Origin: Vibrio hangzhouensis
GTDB lineage: Bacteria; Pseudomonadota; Gammaproteobacteria; Enterobacterales; Vibrionaceae
Length of the DNA stretch: 64,000 nucleotides
Assembly: GCF_900107935.1 (NCBI RefSeq)
Contig: NZ_FNVG01000012.1
Location: 89,434-153,433, forward strand
Direction of reading: 5' to 3'
Translations under genes and position numbers: made by a program
In this document: positions 44,101-53,333 of the stretch, piece by piece
Numbering within the stretch: position 1 is the first letter of the stretch
How the letters are laid out: the number at the start of each line of letters is the position of its first letter
The notes under the pieces: model-generated
The model's input: only the letters and a program-made list of their open reading frames with translations
What the model was told of the DNA's origin: nothing
The model's database searches: none

Positions 44101-44862
44101 CTAAAGCACCAAACCACCGTCTACAGCCAGCACTTTGCCGTTGTAAAAATCATTCTCGACAATGAACTGTGCTGTTTGGGCAATTTCATAATCCTGACCT
44201 AAACTACGCACGGGGGCCATTTGTTCCAAACGCTGTAGCGCTTCGGGCTTCATTGATGCCGTCATCGCGCTGTAGCAGGCACCGGGAGCAATAGCCGCAG
44301 CTCGAATGTTATAACGCGCCAGTTCTTTTGCCCAAACAATCGCTAGCGAGGCAACACCCGCTTTAGCGGCACTGTAATTACTTTGTCCCATGTTGCCGTC
44401 TTTGGCGACCGACGAAATATTGATGATGACCCCTTGCTGTTTCGACGTGATCATCGCCTTCGCCGCTTCCTTGCCACAAACAAACGTCCCTGACAAATTC
44501 ACATTGATCACTGCGTTAAACTGCTCCAGTGACATCTCATCAAGAATTTCCCCATCCTTCGCCTTGACCGTCAAACCATCACGAAGAATACCTGCATTAT
44601 TGACCAGTACGTTGACCTTGCCGAGTTCGCTAAGAATGCTCATAAACGTCTCTTTCACCGCTTTTTCATCGGTAATGTCAGCGGCATAACCGCAAACCTT
44701 TCCGGCAATGTTCTCCAGCTCATTGACCGCTGTCACCAGTTGTTTAGCGTTGGCATCAATAAGCGCGATGTTCGCACCCTTTTCGGCAAAACGCTGTGCC
44801 ATCGCAAAGCCAAGACCCTGAGCGCCACCGGTAATGACGACCACACTGTCTTCGATTTCCAT
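44101..44862 (-). CDS. FabG-like short-chain dehydrogenase/reductase
   Basis: 253 residues from ATG 44862, with AAAGGAAA upstream; the frame runs to 44913. Classical SDR: VVVITGGAQGLGFAMAQRFA (about residues 7-26), NNAGILRDGL (about 87-96), NISSVAKDG (about 138-146), catalytic YSAAK (about 152-156) and a PGACYSAMT loop. Likely a 3-oxoacyl (CoA or ACP) reductase. As the PHA locus here has no phaB, this enzyme may supply 3-hydroxyacyl-CoA, but PhaB is not proven. Confidence 0.85.
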   Translation of the reverse strand: MEIEDSVVVITGGAQGLGFAMAQRFAEKGANIALIDANAKQLVTAVNELENIAGKVCGYAADITDEKAVKETFMSILSELGKVNVLVNNAGILRDGLTVKAKDGEILDEMSLEQFNAVINVNLSGTFVCGKEAAKAMITSKQQGVIINISSVAKDGNMGQSNYSAAKAGVASLAIVWAKELARYNIRAAAIAPGACYSAMTASMKPEALQRLEQMAPVRSLGQDYEIAQTAQFIVENDFYNGKVLAVDGGLVL

Positions 44863-44958
44863 ATTATTTTCCTTTTCTGAGGTCACTTTCGAGAAGGCAA
44901 ATATCGGAACCACTCACGGGCTTCGGACGCTCTCGAAAGGCGAACGACTAATCTCAAT

Positions 44959-44976
44959 AAACACGGCTACGTGTTT
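44959..44976. promoter_or_regulatory. Inverted repeat upstream of the FabG-like gene
   Basis: AAACACG (44959-44965) / CGTGTTT (44970-44976), spacer GCTA, about 100 bp upstream of the SDR. It could be a regulator site. The rest of 44980-45350 shows no gene. Confidence 0.4.
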
Positions 44977-45347
44977 GAATTTATTATCGGATATATATCG
45001 ACTTGGCTTCTGACTGTACCGGTCACCGCTCATCCATGAGGGGCATTAATCAAAACCTCATTAATTCTACGCACAACATCGTCCCATCCCGCAACTCCTT
45101 TTTTGCTCAAAAACTGAACTCAGTGCGTCTGTAACACGCATAATGCGCGCCGGAACTCAAAATAGCCAACTGGTCTTATCAGTTTGAATAACCAAAGATT
45201 TTCATTAAGTTGGGGTTATTTTAGCCGTGGGGATAACGATGTGTCTTCAGGCCGAGAGGTTGATGGCAAAGTTCAGCAAGTCGCCAGTCATCAAATAATT
45301 AGATGTGTTTAAAACATCACTCAGGCAGGCCGCGCTACCATCAGGAA

Positions 45348-45378
45348 ACGAAAAAAAGCAGCGCCAGATTGGCGCTGC
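45348..45378 (-). terminator. Terminator after fadE-like gene
   Basis: Minus-strand stem GCAGCGCC-aatct-GGCGCTGC (45358-45378) followed by TTTTTTT. Confidence 0.92.
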
Positions 45379-45393
45379 CTGACTGCTTGGTGA

Positions 45394-47676
45394 TTAAGCG
45401 GCATTATTAAGTGTTGGCTCTGTCTTTGTACCGGTTAATGTGGTCTTCATATCATGGCTGAAGTGGTCAACCTGAATCGCTCGGTAACGTAGTGCATCAG
45501 CAGCTTCAATCTGGGCCACTTCCTCTGCGGTGAGCACCTTGGCTTCAAGTGCCTGAGCCAGACGATCTTTCAGAAGACCTTTTCTGGCCACAGTACCGGC
45601 CTTAACACCAGCGGCTAACTTCTTCTCCAGCCCTTTGATGTCATGCATGGCAACAAACGCGCTCTCTAATAAACCAATGCTGTCAGGGTCGTCTTTGCCC
45701 ACATAACACAGATGTGTCAGACGATCACGAGCCTCACCCGGAACCATCAGCTTATTAGCAATACGCAAGGTGACCTTATCATCCGGCAGTTTGTAGTGGT
45801 TGCCAAGTGGGAACAACAATGCCTTCAGCGTCTTACCGGCAAAACCACTTGGGAAGTTGCGGTAAGCCTCATTCAGAGACTTAGCTGCGTGATAGAAGCA
45901 ATACTCCACTGCATAATCTACATGGTCTAAATCTGCTTCCAGACAACCTTCATCCTGATATTTCTTCAGTACCGCAGACGCCATATAGAGGTAAGACAGT
46001 CCATCCCCCAGACGAGCAGAGATGAGCTCCTTACGTTTTAGTTCACCGCCCAGCGTTAGCATGGCAAAATCAGCGCTCACCGCCAATGCCTTACTCAGAC
46101 GCTTAAGGTTCTTGTAGTGACGTTTAGTCGGTCCACTTACCGGTGAGGTTGTGAACATAGAACCCGTGGTCGCCGCAAATAGACCGCCAATAGAGTTCTT
46201 CGTCGCATGACCGATGTGCTTGAACAGCAACTTATCAAACGCTTTCAAACCTTCCTGGTGGTCCGGATTAGCTGCAGCTTCCATTTCCTGGAATACATAG
46301 GGGTGACATCGTGTCGCGCCTTGTCCAAAGATCATCAGGTTACGGGTCAGAATATTCGCGCCTTCCACCGTGATCGCGACAGGTACGCCCAGATAAGACG
46401 AAGACAAGTAGTTCATTGGACCACACTGGATCGCACGTCCACCGTGAATATCAAACGAATCGTTAATCAAGGTTCTGGCAATCTCAGTCATGTGATACTT
46501 GGCGATTGCCGTGACAATACCAGGCTTTTGGCCCTGATCCAGTGCTGTGGTTGTCAGTGTTCGCGTCGCCTCTAGCAAGTAGTTCAAACCACCGATACGA
46601 CCCAGGGCTTCTGCAACCCCTTCAAACTTACCGATCGACATGCCAAACTGCTTACGAACATAGGAATAAGCGCCGGTCGTTCTTGCTGTCAGGTGTCCGA
46701 TAGCGGTACCCAGCGCTGGCAAAGAGATACCACGACCCGCCGACAAACACTCAACTAGCATTCGCCATCCTTTGCCGGCATAGTCTGCTCCACCAATCAA
46801 CCAGTCCATTGGGATAAAGACATCTTCACCCTGAATCGTACCATTCATAAAGGCCAGGTGTAGCGGGTCATGGCGCTCGCCAATCACAACACCAGGGTGG
46901 TCAGTTGGAATCAATGCGCACGTGATACCTACATTGGTTCTGTCACTTAACAGTTTGTCTGGATCCAACATCTTGAACGCCAGTCCCATTACCGTCGCAA
47001 CTGGGGCCAGAGTGATATAACGCTTATTCCAGTTCAATCGGACACCCAGGACTTCCTGGCCATTGTATTCACCATAACAAACCACACCCGTGTCCGGGAT
47101 GCCGCCCGCGTCCGAACCAGCTTCAGGACCCGTTAAGGCAAAACAAGGCGTGTCGGTGCCATCTGCAAGGCGGGGTAACCAGTAATCACGCTGAGCCTGA
47201 GTACCGTAGTGAGAAAGGAGCTCACCCGGACCCAGAGAGTTTGGCACCATCACGGTAATCGCTGCGCTCATACTGCGAGTCGCAATTTTGGCAACGATCG
47301 TTGAGTTGGCATGAGAAGAAAACTCGCGGCCACCGTATTCTTTGGAAATGATCAACGAGAAAAAACGCTCTTTACGTAGGTATTCCCATACTTCCGGCGA
47401 AAGATCTTTGTATTCTTTGACAAACTTGTGTTCATCCAGCATTGAAAGTAAGGTTTCCAGCTGGTTATCAATGAACGATTGCTCTTCTTCCGTTAGCGTG
47501 GGTTTTGGATATTGATGTAATGTATTGAAATCAGGACGCCCTGAAAACAGCTCCCCGTCCCACCAAACGCCACCGGCTTCCATGGCTTCTCTTTCAGTAT
47601 TTGATAATGGTGGTAGCACTTTTTTAAAAAGATTGAACGCAGGTGCACTGATTAAATTTCTGCTCACGAAACCCAT
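45394..47676 (-). CDS. fadE: Acyl-CoA dehydrogenase, FadE type (with DUF1974 C-terminal domain)
   Basis: 760 residues; shorter than Escherichia coli FadE (814) because the hydrophobic N-terminal segment is absent. First step of beta-oxidation. Acyl-CoA dehydrogenase core: FALTGPEAGSDAGGIPDTG (about residues 175-193), AGRGISLPALGTAIGHLTAR with VRKQFGMSIGKFEGVAEALG, DIHGGRAIQCGPMNYLSSSY and VEGANILTRNLMIFGQGATR (about 435-454) with the catalytic-base position. The C-terminal about 280 residues are the DUF1974 domain that marks FadE. It follows the PsrA-like gene on the same strand by 42 bp. Confidence 0.93.
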   Translation of the reverse strand: MGFVSRNLISAPAFNLFKKVLPPLSNTEREAMEAGGVWWDGELFSGRPDFNTLHQYPKPTLTEEEQSFIDNQLETLLSMLDEHKFVKEYKDLSPEVWEYLRKERFFSLIISKEYGGREFSSHANSTIVAKIATRSMSAAITVMVPNSLGPGELLSHYGTQAQRDYWLPRLADGTDTPCFALTGPEAGSDAGGIPDTGVVCYGEYNGQEVLGVRLNWNKRYITLAPVATVMGLAFKMLDPDKLLSDRTNVGITCALIPTDHPGVVIGERHDPLHLAFMNGTIQGEDVFIPMDWLIGGADYAGKGWRMLVECLSAGRGISLPALGTAIGHLTARTTGAYSYVRKQFGMSIGKFEGVAEALGRIGGLNYLLEATRTLTTTALDQGQKPGIVTAIAKYHMTEIARTLINDSFDIHGGRAIQCGPMNYLSSSYLGVPVAITVEGANILTRNLMIFGQGATRCHPYVFQEMEAAANPDHQEGLKAFDKLLFKHIGHATKNSIGGLFAATTGSMFTTSPVSGPTKRHYKNLKRLSKALAVSADFAMLTLGGELKRKELISARLGDGLSYLYMASAVLKKYQDEGCLEADLDHVDYAVEYCFYHAAKSLNEAYRNFPSGFAGKTLKALLFPLGNHYKLPDDKVTLRIANKLMVPGEARDRLTHLCYVGKDDPDSIGLLESAFVAMHDIKGLEKKLAAGVKAGTVARKGLLKDRLAQALEAKVLTAEEVAQIEAADALRYRAIQVDHFSHDMKTTLTGTKTEPTLNNAA

Positions 47677-47718
47677 ATCACGATTCCTTTTGTTTAGTTA
47701 CGTTATTGTTTTGTCGCA

Positions 47719-48342
47719 CTATTTTTCAAATCCAGCTGATATATATGAAATCGCTCGGTCGACAATATTTATTGGTTGTGCTTCTATATTTAATGAGCTA
47801 GATGCCAGCTCAGATAATGCTTGGCTAGATGCACTGGCAAATACAAATGCACCTAGAGAAAAATGAAGTTTCCAGAAAAGTTGCTCGCGATTAATTGCCG
47901 GATTGGCTTTTAAAATAGACTCGGTAAATAAGCTGAGTGTTTTTCCATATTGAGTCACAATGAACCATCTTAAATGGCCCTGAATATCACTGTAACCATT
48001 CGCAACAAGGAGCAAGAACCTTCCCATACCATTCGGTTGCAACTCATTAAGGCCGACTAACGGCATTTTCACGGAACTAAGCACCTCTTCAACGGTAAAG
48101 CTATCTTTCTGATTAAGCGCGATAAGTTGCTGATGTAACTCAGGCATTAGCTTCACCAGATATCGGTTTAGAATCGCACGAACAAGTGTTTTCTTGTCCC
48201 CAAAGTGATAATTCACCGAAGCCAGATTAACATTAGCTTTGGTCGTGATCTGTCTGAGCGAAGTATTGCTATATCCTTGTTCAACAAATAACTTTTCAGA
48301 CATTTCCAATATCTTTTTTTTGGTTCCAGCTCTGGCACTCAT
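47719..48342 (-). CDS. psrA: PsrA-like TetR-family fatty-acid regulator
   Basis: 207 residues. TetR helix-turn-helix: KKKILEMSEKLFVEQGYSNT, SLRQITTKANVNLASVNYHF (about residues 28-47), GDKKTLVRAILNRYLVKLMP. The body keeps the order of Pseudomonas PsrA blocks: QGHLRWFIVTQYGKTL and EQLFWKLHFSLGAFVFA. PsrA senses long-chain acyl-CoA and represses beta-oxidation genes. A PsrA-type site lies in front of it (48362-48375) and another before phaP (48931-48950), so autoregulation and a link to PHA are likely. The gene family call is from pattern similarity, not alignment. Confidence 0.75.
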   Translation of the reverse strand: MSARAGTKKKILEMSEKLFVEQGYSNTSLRQITTKANVNLASVNYHFGDKKTLVRAILNRYLVKLMPELHQQLIALNQKDSFTVEEVLSSVKMPLVGLNELQPNGMGRFLLLVANGYSDIQGHLRWFIVTQYGKTLSLFTESILKANPAINREQLFWKLHFSLGAFVFASASSQALSELASSSLNIEAQPINIVDRAISYISAGFEK

Positions 48343-48361
48343 AGATTTAAAACACTCGTAT

Positions 48362-48375
48362 CAAACGGTGGTTTT
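48362..48375. promoter_or_regulatory. PsrA-type site upstream of the PsrA-like gene
   Basis: CAAAC-GGTG-GTTTT resembles the published C/GAAAC-N4-GTTTG/C box, with one mismatch, 20-33 bp upstream of the regulator start. Confidence 0.5.
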
Positions 48376-48930
48376 AATATATCCCTCAACCAAAAAACAA
48401 CAAGTGATTAACATCATGTTTTTTAAAATTAACAACGGCCTGTACCGTTAAAGAGGTACATGACAATGAATGACTATGAGTAAAAAATTTCAGTCGGCCT
48501 GAACACCTCTAGTTGTAACAATTATAAATCACATATTTATCAATCATTTACATTAAAACCTCGAATTAACCCTTCTATTAAAATCATTGTGTTAAGTGTT
48601 CGCTACGATGCAAAAGGTGAATCCAGTGCGCACCAACAGGCACGGAGGCGAGATTGTCTTTCCAGGGTGGAATGTAAAATATTTCTAACATTTATCGTTC
48701 AAAATGTGACCAGGGACAAATTTATTAAAACTCATAGAAATTCGAATTACCCTAACTTTCAAACGACATAAAAATATATTCCATAAAACTAAGACCTTTA
48801 TTTACCTGTACTTATAACGTCGCGCCTAATAGGCAATTAAACACATAATCGATCAAAACCCTATTTGTGACGGTTTTATTTCGTTGATTGTGCTGATGAC
48901 AATCGATGTTCAATTCTTCACAATAACCTC

Positions 48931-48950
48931 ATTCAAACGTTTGTTTGAAT
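48931..48950. promoter_or_regulatory. PsrA-type operator upstream of phaP
   Basis: ATTCAAAC-GTTT-GTTTGAAT: perfect 8-bp arms containing CAAAC-N4-GTTTG, the PsrA box core. It ends 66 bp before the phaP start and 6 bp before an FNR-type box. Confidence 0.62.
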
Positions 48951-48956
48951 TTTTCA

Positions 48957-48970
48957 TTGATATAAATCAA
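48957..48970. promoter_or_regulatory. Perfect FNR/Anr-type box upstream of phaP
   Basis: TTGAT-ATAA-ATCAA fits the FNR consensus TTGAT-N4-ATCAA at all 10 fixed positions. Its centre lies about 53 bp upstream of the phaP ATG. The rest of 48376-48930 shows no gene. Confidence 0.65.
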
Positions 48971-49016
48971 AGCCCGATAAAGTTTATTAGGTCGAATTCA
49001 AAAAAAGGAATTAACC

Positions 49017-49367
49017 ATGCAAAATCAAGCTGCACTAGAAGCGGTTAACGCTCAACTTCAAACTGTTCTTAACCCATTCGCAAGCTTTAGCCAACTGGTT
49101 GCGAAGAACGTTGAAACGCTATCAAAAATGCAATTGGAAACATTGACAGCTTACAGCGAGCTAACTAACGAAAACCTACAAAGCCTTGTAGCAATCAAAG
49201 AGCCACAAGACCTTATGAACCACGGTAGCAAGCAACTAGAAATCATCTCTAAAGTAAGCCAACGTCTGCTTGAAGATGGCCAAAAGCTAAGCCAAATCGG
49301 CAACGACTTTAAAGCGGCTGTTGATGAAATTTCTGCGACAACAATCAACACCAAAAAAGACGCTTAA
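49017..49367 (+). CDS. phaP: Phasin, PHA granule-associated protein
   Basis: 116 residues, all-helical, no cysteine. Typical phasin pattern: LQTVLNPFASFSQLVAKNVE (about residues 14-33), LSKMQLETLTAYSELTNENL (about 35-54), then VAIKEPQDLMNHGSKQLEII. Coats polyhydroxyalkanoate granules and modulates PhaC. Has AAAAAGGAA ahead of its start and a promoter with PsrA- and FNR-type sites. phaC starts 57 bp after it, so the two form an operon. Confidence 0.92.
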   Translation: MQNQAALEAVNAQLQTVLNPFASFSQLVAKNVETLSKMQLETLTAYSELTNENLQSLVAIKEPQDLMNHGSKQLEIISKVSQRLLEDGQKLSQIGNDFKAAVDEISATTINTKKDA

Positions 49368-49424
49368 TCGTTGGGGCGGTGCTTGTCACCGCCTGTTTTA
49401 ACCATACTTAGCAAGGATGGGAAG

Positions 49425-51185
49425 ATGGACAAAACACCTCCGTTCCAAGATGTTATCGATAACTACTTCCAAGCCACTCAGAGCTGGCTTGGCGCTTTTC
49501 AAAAACCTACTCAGTCCACCATCTTCAAATCGCAAGTGGAGGACTGGACACAACTCGCACAATCTGTAGCAAGTAATCCAACCAGTATTCTTGAGCAACA
49601 GATGAATTGGTGGAATCAACAGATCAACCTGTTTAATGACTGCATCCTGTCAGCTAATAATCCGCAAGACAAAGAGACGGATCCCCGTTTTCGCGACGAA
49701 AGCTGGTCATCCAATCCGCTATACAGCTATATCAAAGAAAGCTACAAAATGGTTTGTAAGACGGTATTGGAGACCATTAGTAGCACTCAAGATCTAGATC
49801 CTGAGACGAAAGAGCGTCTCGAATTCTTTGCGCGCCAATTTTTGAATGCCATGTCTCCGAGTAACTTTGTGACTACAAATCCAGAGATCATGAAGCTGAC
49901 ACTAGAGTCAAACGGAGAAAATCTGGTTAAAGGTCTGGAGCAACTGCAAAAAGACATGAGCAAAAGCGTTGATATGCTCAATATTCGCATGACGGACAGT
50001 GACGGATTCATCGTTGGCGAAAATATCGCGGCGACGGAAGGAAAAGTGGTCTACAAAAACCACATGTTTGAGCTGTTGCAATATCAGGCCACAACCTCGG
50101 AAGTCTACAAACGTCCAATGATGATCGTTCCACCTTTTGTGAACAAGTATTACATCATGGATCTGAATCAGCGTAAGTCCTTCGTGAAGTGGCTAGTCGA
50201 TCAGGGACACACAGTATTTATGGTGTCTTGGGTCAATCCGGACGCAAGTTACAGAGACACTGGCTTCGGCACCTATATCACCGAAGGTATTATTCCAGCA
50301 CTTGATGCGATTGAAAAAGAAACAGGTGAACGTGAAGTCAATGGACTCGGTTACTGTATTGGTGGCACGCTGCTAACGACGGCCATGGCCTACCTGGCAG
50401 GTAAGAAACGCAAGCAACGCATCAAGTCCGCCACCCTGCTCACCACGATCCTTGATTTCAAACAGCCAGGTGAACTTGGCATCTTCATCAACGACCCGAT
50501 GATTTCCGCTATCGAAGCGCAAAATAACATGCAGGGTTATATCGATGGGCGCCAAATGGCAGTGTCGTTCAGTTTACTGCGTGAAAATAGCCTGTACTGG
50601 AACTACTACGTCACCAACTACCTCAAAGGTGAGAAGCCGATGGCGTTTGATTTGCTGCACTGGAACAGTGACAATACTAACGTACCGGCCAAATGCCACA
50701 ACCAAATGCTGCGTCAGTTCTATCTTGAGAACAAACTAAGCCAGTCTGGTGAGTTTGAAGTAGATGGTGTCACTATTGATCTGGGTAAAGTGAAATCCCC
50801 AACCTTCTTCCTATCGGCTATCGAAGATCACATTGCGCTATGGAAGGGCACTTATAAAGGGACCGAACTGCTGGGTGGTCAAAATACTTTTGTACTGGCA
50901 GAGAGTGGACACATTGCAGGTCCTATGAATCATGCCGATTCAACCAAGTACGGTTTCTGGACTAATAAAGACGTCAAAGCCGATGCTGATACTTGGTTGT
51001 CAAAGGCGGACAAACACACCGGTTCGTGGTGGAATCACTGGCAAGAGTGGTTGGACGCTCGCAACTTCTCCGAGAAACAAGAAGCTCGTATTCTTGAAGG
51101 GGAAATGGATGCACCGGGCGTTTACGTCAAGCAACGTATTGAGGATGTACTGAGAAATTCAGAGGAGCAACCAGATGCCGCTTAG
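49425..51185 (+). CDS. phaC: Class I polyhydroxyalkanoate synthase
   Basis: 586 residues, standard class I length. Start ATG 49425 (MDKTPPFQDV) with GCAAGGA upstream. Polymerises (R)-3-hydroxyacyl-CoA. N-terminal domain to about residue 200; alpha/beta hydrolase domain with PPFVNKYYIMDLNQRKSFVK (about 236-255), the lipase-like box GLGYCIGGTLL (about 306-316, nucleophile Cys), and catalytic Asp and His in FFLSAIEDHIALW (about 457-469) and ESGHIAGPMNH (about 488-498). Its last codons overlap the PhaJ-like gene by 11 bp. Confidence 0.96.
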   Translation: MDKTPPFQDVIDNYFQATQSWLGAFQKPTQSTIFKSQVEDWTQLAQSVASNPTSILEQQMNWWNQQINLFNDCILSANNPQDKETDPRFRDESWSSNPLYSYIKESYKMVCKTVLETISSTQDLDPETKERLEFFARQFLNAMSPSNFVTTNPEIMKLTLESNGENLVKGLEQLQKDMSKSVDMLNIRMTDSDGFIVGENIAATEGKVVYKNHMFELLQYQATTSEVYKRPMMIVPPFVNKYYIMDLNQRKSFVKWLVDQGHTVFMVSWVNPDASYRDTGFGTYITEGIIPALDAIEKETGEREVNGLGYCIGGTLLTTAMAYLAGKKRKQRIKSATLLTTILDFKQPGELGIFINDPMISAIEAQNNMQGYIDGRQMAVSFSLLRENSLYWNYYVTNYLKGEKPMAFDLLHWNSDNTNVPAKCHNQMLRQFYLENKLSQSGEFEVDGVTIDLGKVKSPTFFLSAIEDHIALWKGTYKGTELLGGQNTFVLAESGHIAGPMNHADSTKYGFWTNKDVKADADTWLSKADKHTGSWWNHWQEWLDARNFSEKQEARILEGEMDAPGVYVKQRIEDVLRNSEEQPDAA

Positions 51186-51573
51186 TATTGGTCAACAGGC
51201 AAGCCTGACAAAAACTTTAGATAAAGCAGCGGTAGAGCAGTTCGCTTCTCTAGCTGAAGATTACAATCCGGTTCACTTAGACGAAGCGTTCGCGGCGATG
51301 ACGCCTTTCGAGGTACCAATCGTGCATGGCATGCTGGGTGCGAGTCTGGTCTCTGGTTTGCTAGCCTCGAAGATCCCCGGCCCAGGCGCAATTTATCTTG
51401 GTCAAACACTGCAATTCACCTCCCCCATTCGAGTTGGTGAAACGGTCACGGCGCGTGTAGAAGTAAAAGAAGTGAGAGAAGACAAACCGATTGCTAAGCT
51501 GATTACTGAAGTGCTTAACGAACAAGGCAAAGTGGCGATCAAAGGAGAGGCAACCGTTCTGCTCCCTAACTAA
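51175..51573 (+). CDS. phaJ: MaoC-type (R)-specific enoyl-CoA hydratase (PhaJ-like)
   Basis: 132 residues, single hot-dog. Active site: EDYNPVHLDEAFAAMTPFEV (about residues 22-41; Asp-x4-His pair) followed by PIVHGMLGASLVSGLL (about 42-57). Converts trans-2-enoyl-CoA from beta-oxidation into (R)-3-hydroxyacyl-CoA for PhaC. ATG lies inside phaC and overlaps its end by 11 bp, with AGAGGAGC upstream. It therefore links the FadE pathway to PHA synthesis. Confidence 0.92.
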   Translation: MPLSIGQQASLTKTLDKAAVEQFASLAEDYNPVHLDEAFAAMTPFEVPIVHGMLGASLVSGLLASKIPGPGAIYLGQTLQFTSPIRVGETVTARVEVKEVREDKPIAKLITEVLNEQGKVAIKGEATVLLPN

Positions 51574-51603
51574 TCGTCTGTTTACAGAGTTCCCTACCAG
51601 TTT

Positions 51604-51630
51604 GGACGGCGTTTGCCGTCCTTTTTTGTT
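51604..51630 (+). terminator. Terminator after phaJ
   Basis: GGACGGC (51604-51610) / GCCGTCC (51615-51621) followed by TTTTTTG. Confidence 0.92.
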
Positions 51631-51645
51631 CTGACGCTTGCCAGA

Positions 51646-51678
51646 TCAAAAAGTCCGGCGTAAAAGCCGGACTTTTTC
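51646..51678 (-). terminator. Terminator after the thiolase gene
   Basis: AAGTCCGGC (51651-51659) / GCCGGACTT (51666-51674), flanked by A- and T-runs on both sides, so it can work in both directions. Confidence 0.92.
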
Positions 51679-51691
51679 TCATCGGTAAGCT

Positions 51692-52882
51692 CTAGCCTTC
51701 GCAGTTTTTAAACAGTGCCGCGATGCCCTGACCACCACCGATGCACATCGTGACCACCGCATAGCGGCCGTTGATGCGTTTCAGTTCGTACAGAGCTTTA
51801 ACGGAAATCAATGCCCCTGTCGCACCTATAGGATGCCCCAGACTGATGCCAGAACCGTTCGGGTTCACTTTCTCAGGGTCAACACCCAACTCTTTCACTA
51901 CTGATAATGCCTGAGCCGCAAAGGCTTCGTTCGCTTCCCACACATCAATCTGCTCAGCCTTAATGCCTGTCTTGTCAAGCAACTGCCTAACCGCCGGAAC
52001 AGGGCCAATGCCCATGACTGCTGGGTCTACTGCCGCAATCGCGTAACCGACCATGGTCGCCATCGGTTTTAAGCCTTTCGCCGCTGCTGCTTCTTTCTCC
52101 ATCAATACAAGCGCTGCCGCCCCGTCATTGATACCAGAAGCATTGCCCGCGGTTACCGTTCCTTCCTTTTTGAATGCCGGCCGCAACTTGGCCATATCTT
52201 CGATCTGACAGTCCAGTCGCACGTGTTCGTCGCGATCAAACACCGTCACACCACGACGGGTTTTCAGTTCAATCGGCAGGATTTGCTCAGTAAAGCGTCC
52301 TTCCTGCTGCGCAACTTGTGCACGTCGGTGGCTTTCCTGAGCACACATGTCCTGCTCTTCCCGGCTAATGTCGTACTTGTCGGCCAGATTTTCCGCTGTA
52401 ATACCCATATGCACATCGTTAATCGGGCAAGTCAATGCACCTACCATAGGGTCAACCAGTTGAGTATCACCCATTTTGGCGCCAAAACGGGCGCTCGGCA
52501 TCCAGTAAGGCACCCGGCTCATGGACTCCGCGCCACCCGCAACGGCAGCATCACAGTCACCCAGCATGATCATCTGAGCCGCAGACACAACCGCTTGCAA
52601 GCCCGAACCACATAGACGGTTAACTGTAAGAGCTGGTGTTTCTATCGGCAACCCGCCTTTCAAAGCCGCCACACGACTCATGTACATATCTCTTCGGTCA
52701 CTGTGTGTCACACTGCCAATCACGCAATGCCCGATGTCCTTTCCATCCACTCCCGCTCTTTTTACTGCTTCTGCGACGACTTTGCCTGCCAGCTCGGTAG
52801 GTGCAACATCTTTTAAACTACCACCAAAATCCGCTATGGCGGTTCTGACACCACTTAATACAACTACTTCACGCTTGTTCAT
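51692..52882 (-). CDS. phaA: Acetyl-CoA C-acetyltransferase (thiolase)
   Basis: 396 residues. Condenses two acetyl-CoA to acetoacetyl-CoA or the reverse. Seen: [15 protein letters not shown] (about residues 86-100, nucleophile Cys), GGAESMS (about 115-121), [27 protein letters not shown] (about 347-361, His) and [16 protein letters not shown] (about 378-393, second Cys). Convergent with phaPCJ rather than cotranscribed. PhaA or AtoB are both fitting names; PHA context favours the former. Confidence 0.9.
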   Translation of the reverse strand: MNKREVVVLSGVRTAIADFGGSLKDVAPTELAGKVVAEAVKRAGVDGKDIGHCVIGSVTHSDRRDMYMSRVAALKGGLPIETPALTVNRLCGSGLQAVVSAAQMIMLGDCDAAVAGGAESMSRVPYWMPSARFGAKMGDTQLVDPMVGALTCPINDVHMGITAENLADKYDISREEQDMCAQESHRRAQVAQQEGRFTEQILPIELKTRRGVTVFDRDEHVRLDCQIEDMAKLRPAFKKEGTVTAGNASGINDGAAALVLMEKEAAAAKGLKPMATMVGYAIAAVDPAVMGIGPVPAVRQLLDKTGIKAEQIDVWEANEAFAAQALSVVKELGVDPEKVNPNGSGISLGHPIGATGALISVKALYELKRINGRYAVVTMCIGGGQGIAALFKNCEG

Positions 52883-52976
52883 TGGCTCTCCATGTAATGT
52901 TTTTGTAGGGCAACCCTGTTTCGGGCATACAACATTTTAACATTCACAGAACAACACCCCACTTCCGACAACACAG

Positions 52977-52992
52977 AAACATTCGAATGTTT
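52977..52992. promoter_or_regulatory. Perfect 16-bp palindrome upstream of the thiolase gene
   Basis: AAACATTCGAATGTTT, centred about 100 bp upstream of the thiolase start. It resembles PsrA/TetR-type dyads (GAAAC...GTTT) but with a wider spacing. The remainder of 52883-53333 is AT-rich without a gene. Confidence 0.5.
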
Positions 52993-53333
52993 AATCGGTC
53001 AGACGGAAAACCTTCTCAATAATCAATACAAGCGAGATTTATATGCACATAAACTCACTTCAACCTGGTCGAATTTACGCATCAAACCAACCACAAAAAT
53101 ATAAAAAAATGCCACAACAAAAGAACAAAAAACCATAAAACGCAACATAAAGCACAAAATAACACTAGATTTAAATAAAAACTAGACACATAAATTTGCA
53201 TGGATAATATAAAACGCGCAAACACACTTTTTTACAAAATAACATTCACCCAACGCTCAAAGGGCTCCCTAACTACAATGATAGGAGCAGCCCGACATTG
53301 TTGAGGTGGATAAAACCATTACAGGGATAAAAA

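Noticed and set aside
44101..44862. Naming the SDR phaB
   Set aside because: It has generic FabG features and lies 4.5 kb from phaC on the other strand; PhaB cannot be told apart by eye.
47525..47866. 113-codon plus-strand frame
   Set aside because: Shadow of fadE and the PsrA-like gene.
48589..48771. 60-codon frame in the psrA-phaP gap
   Set aside because: No ribosome site and no recognisable composition.
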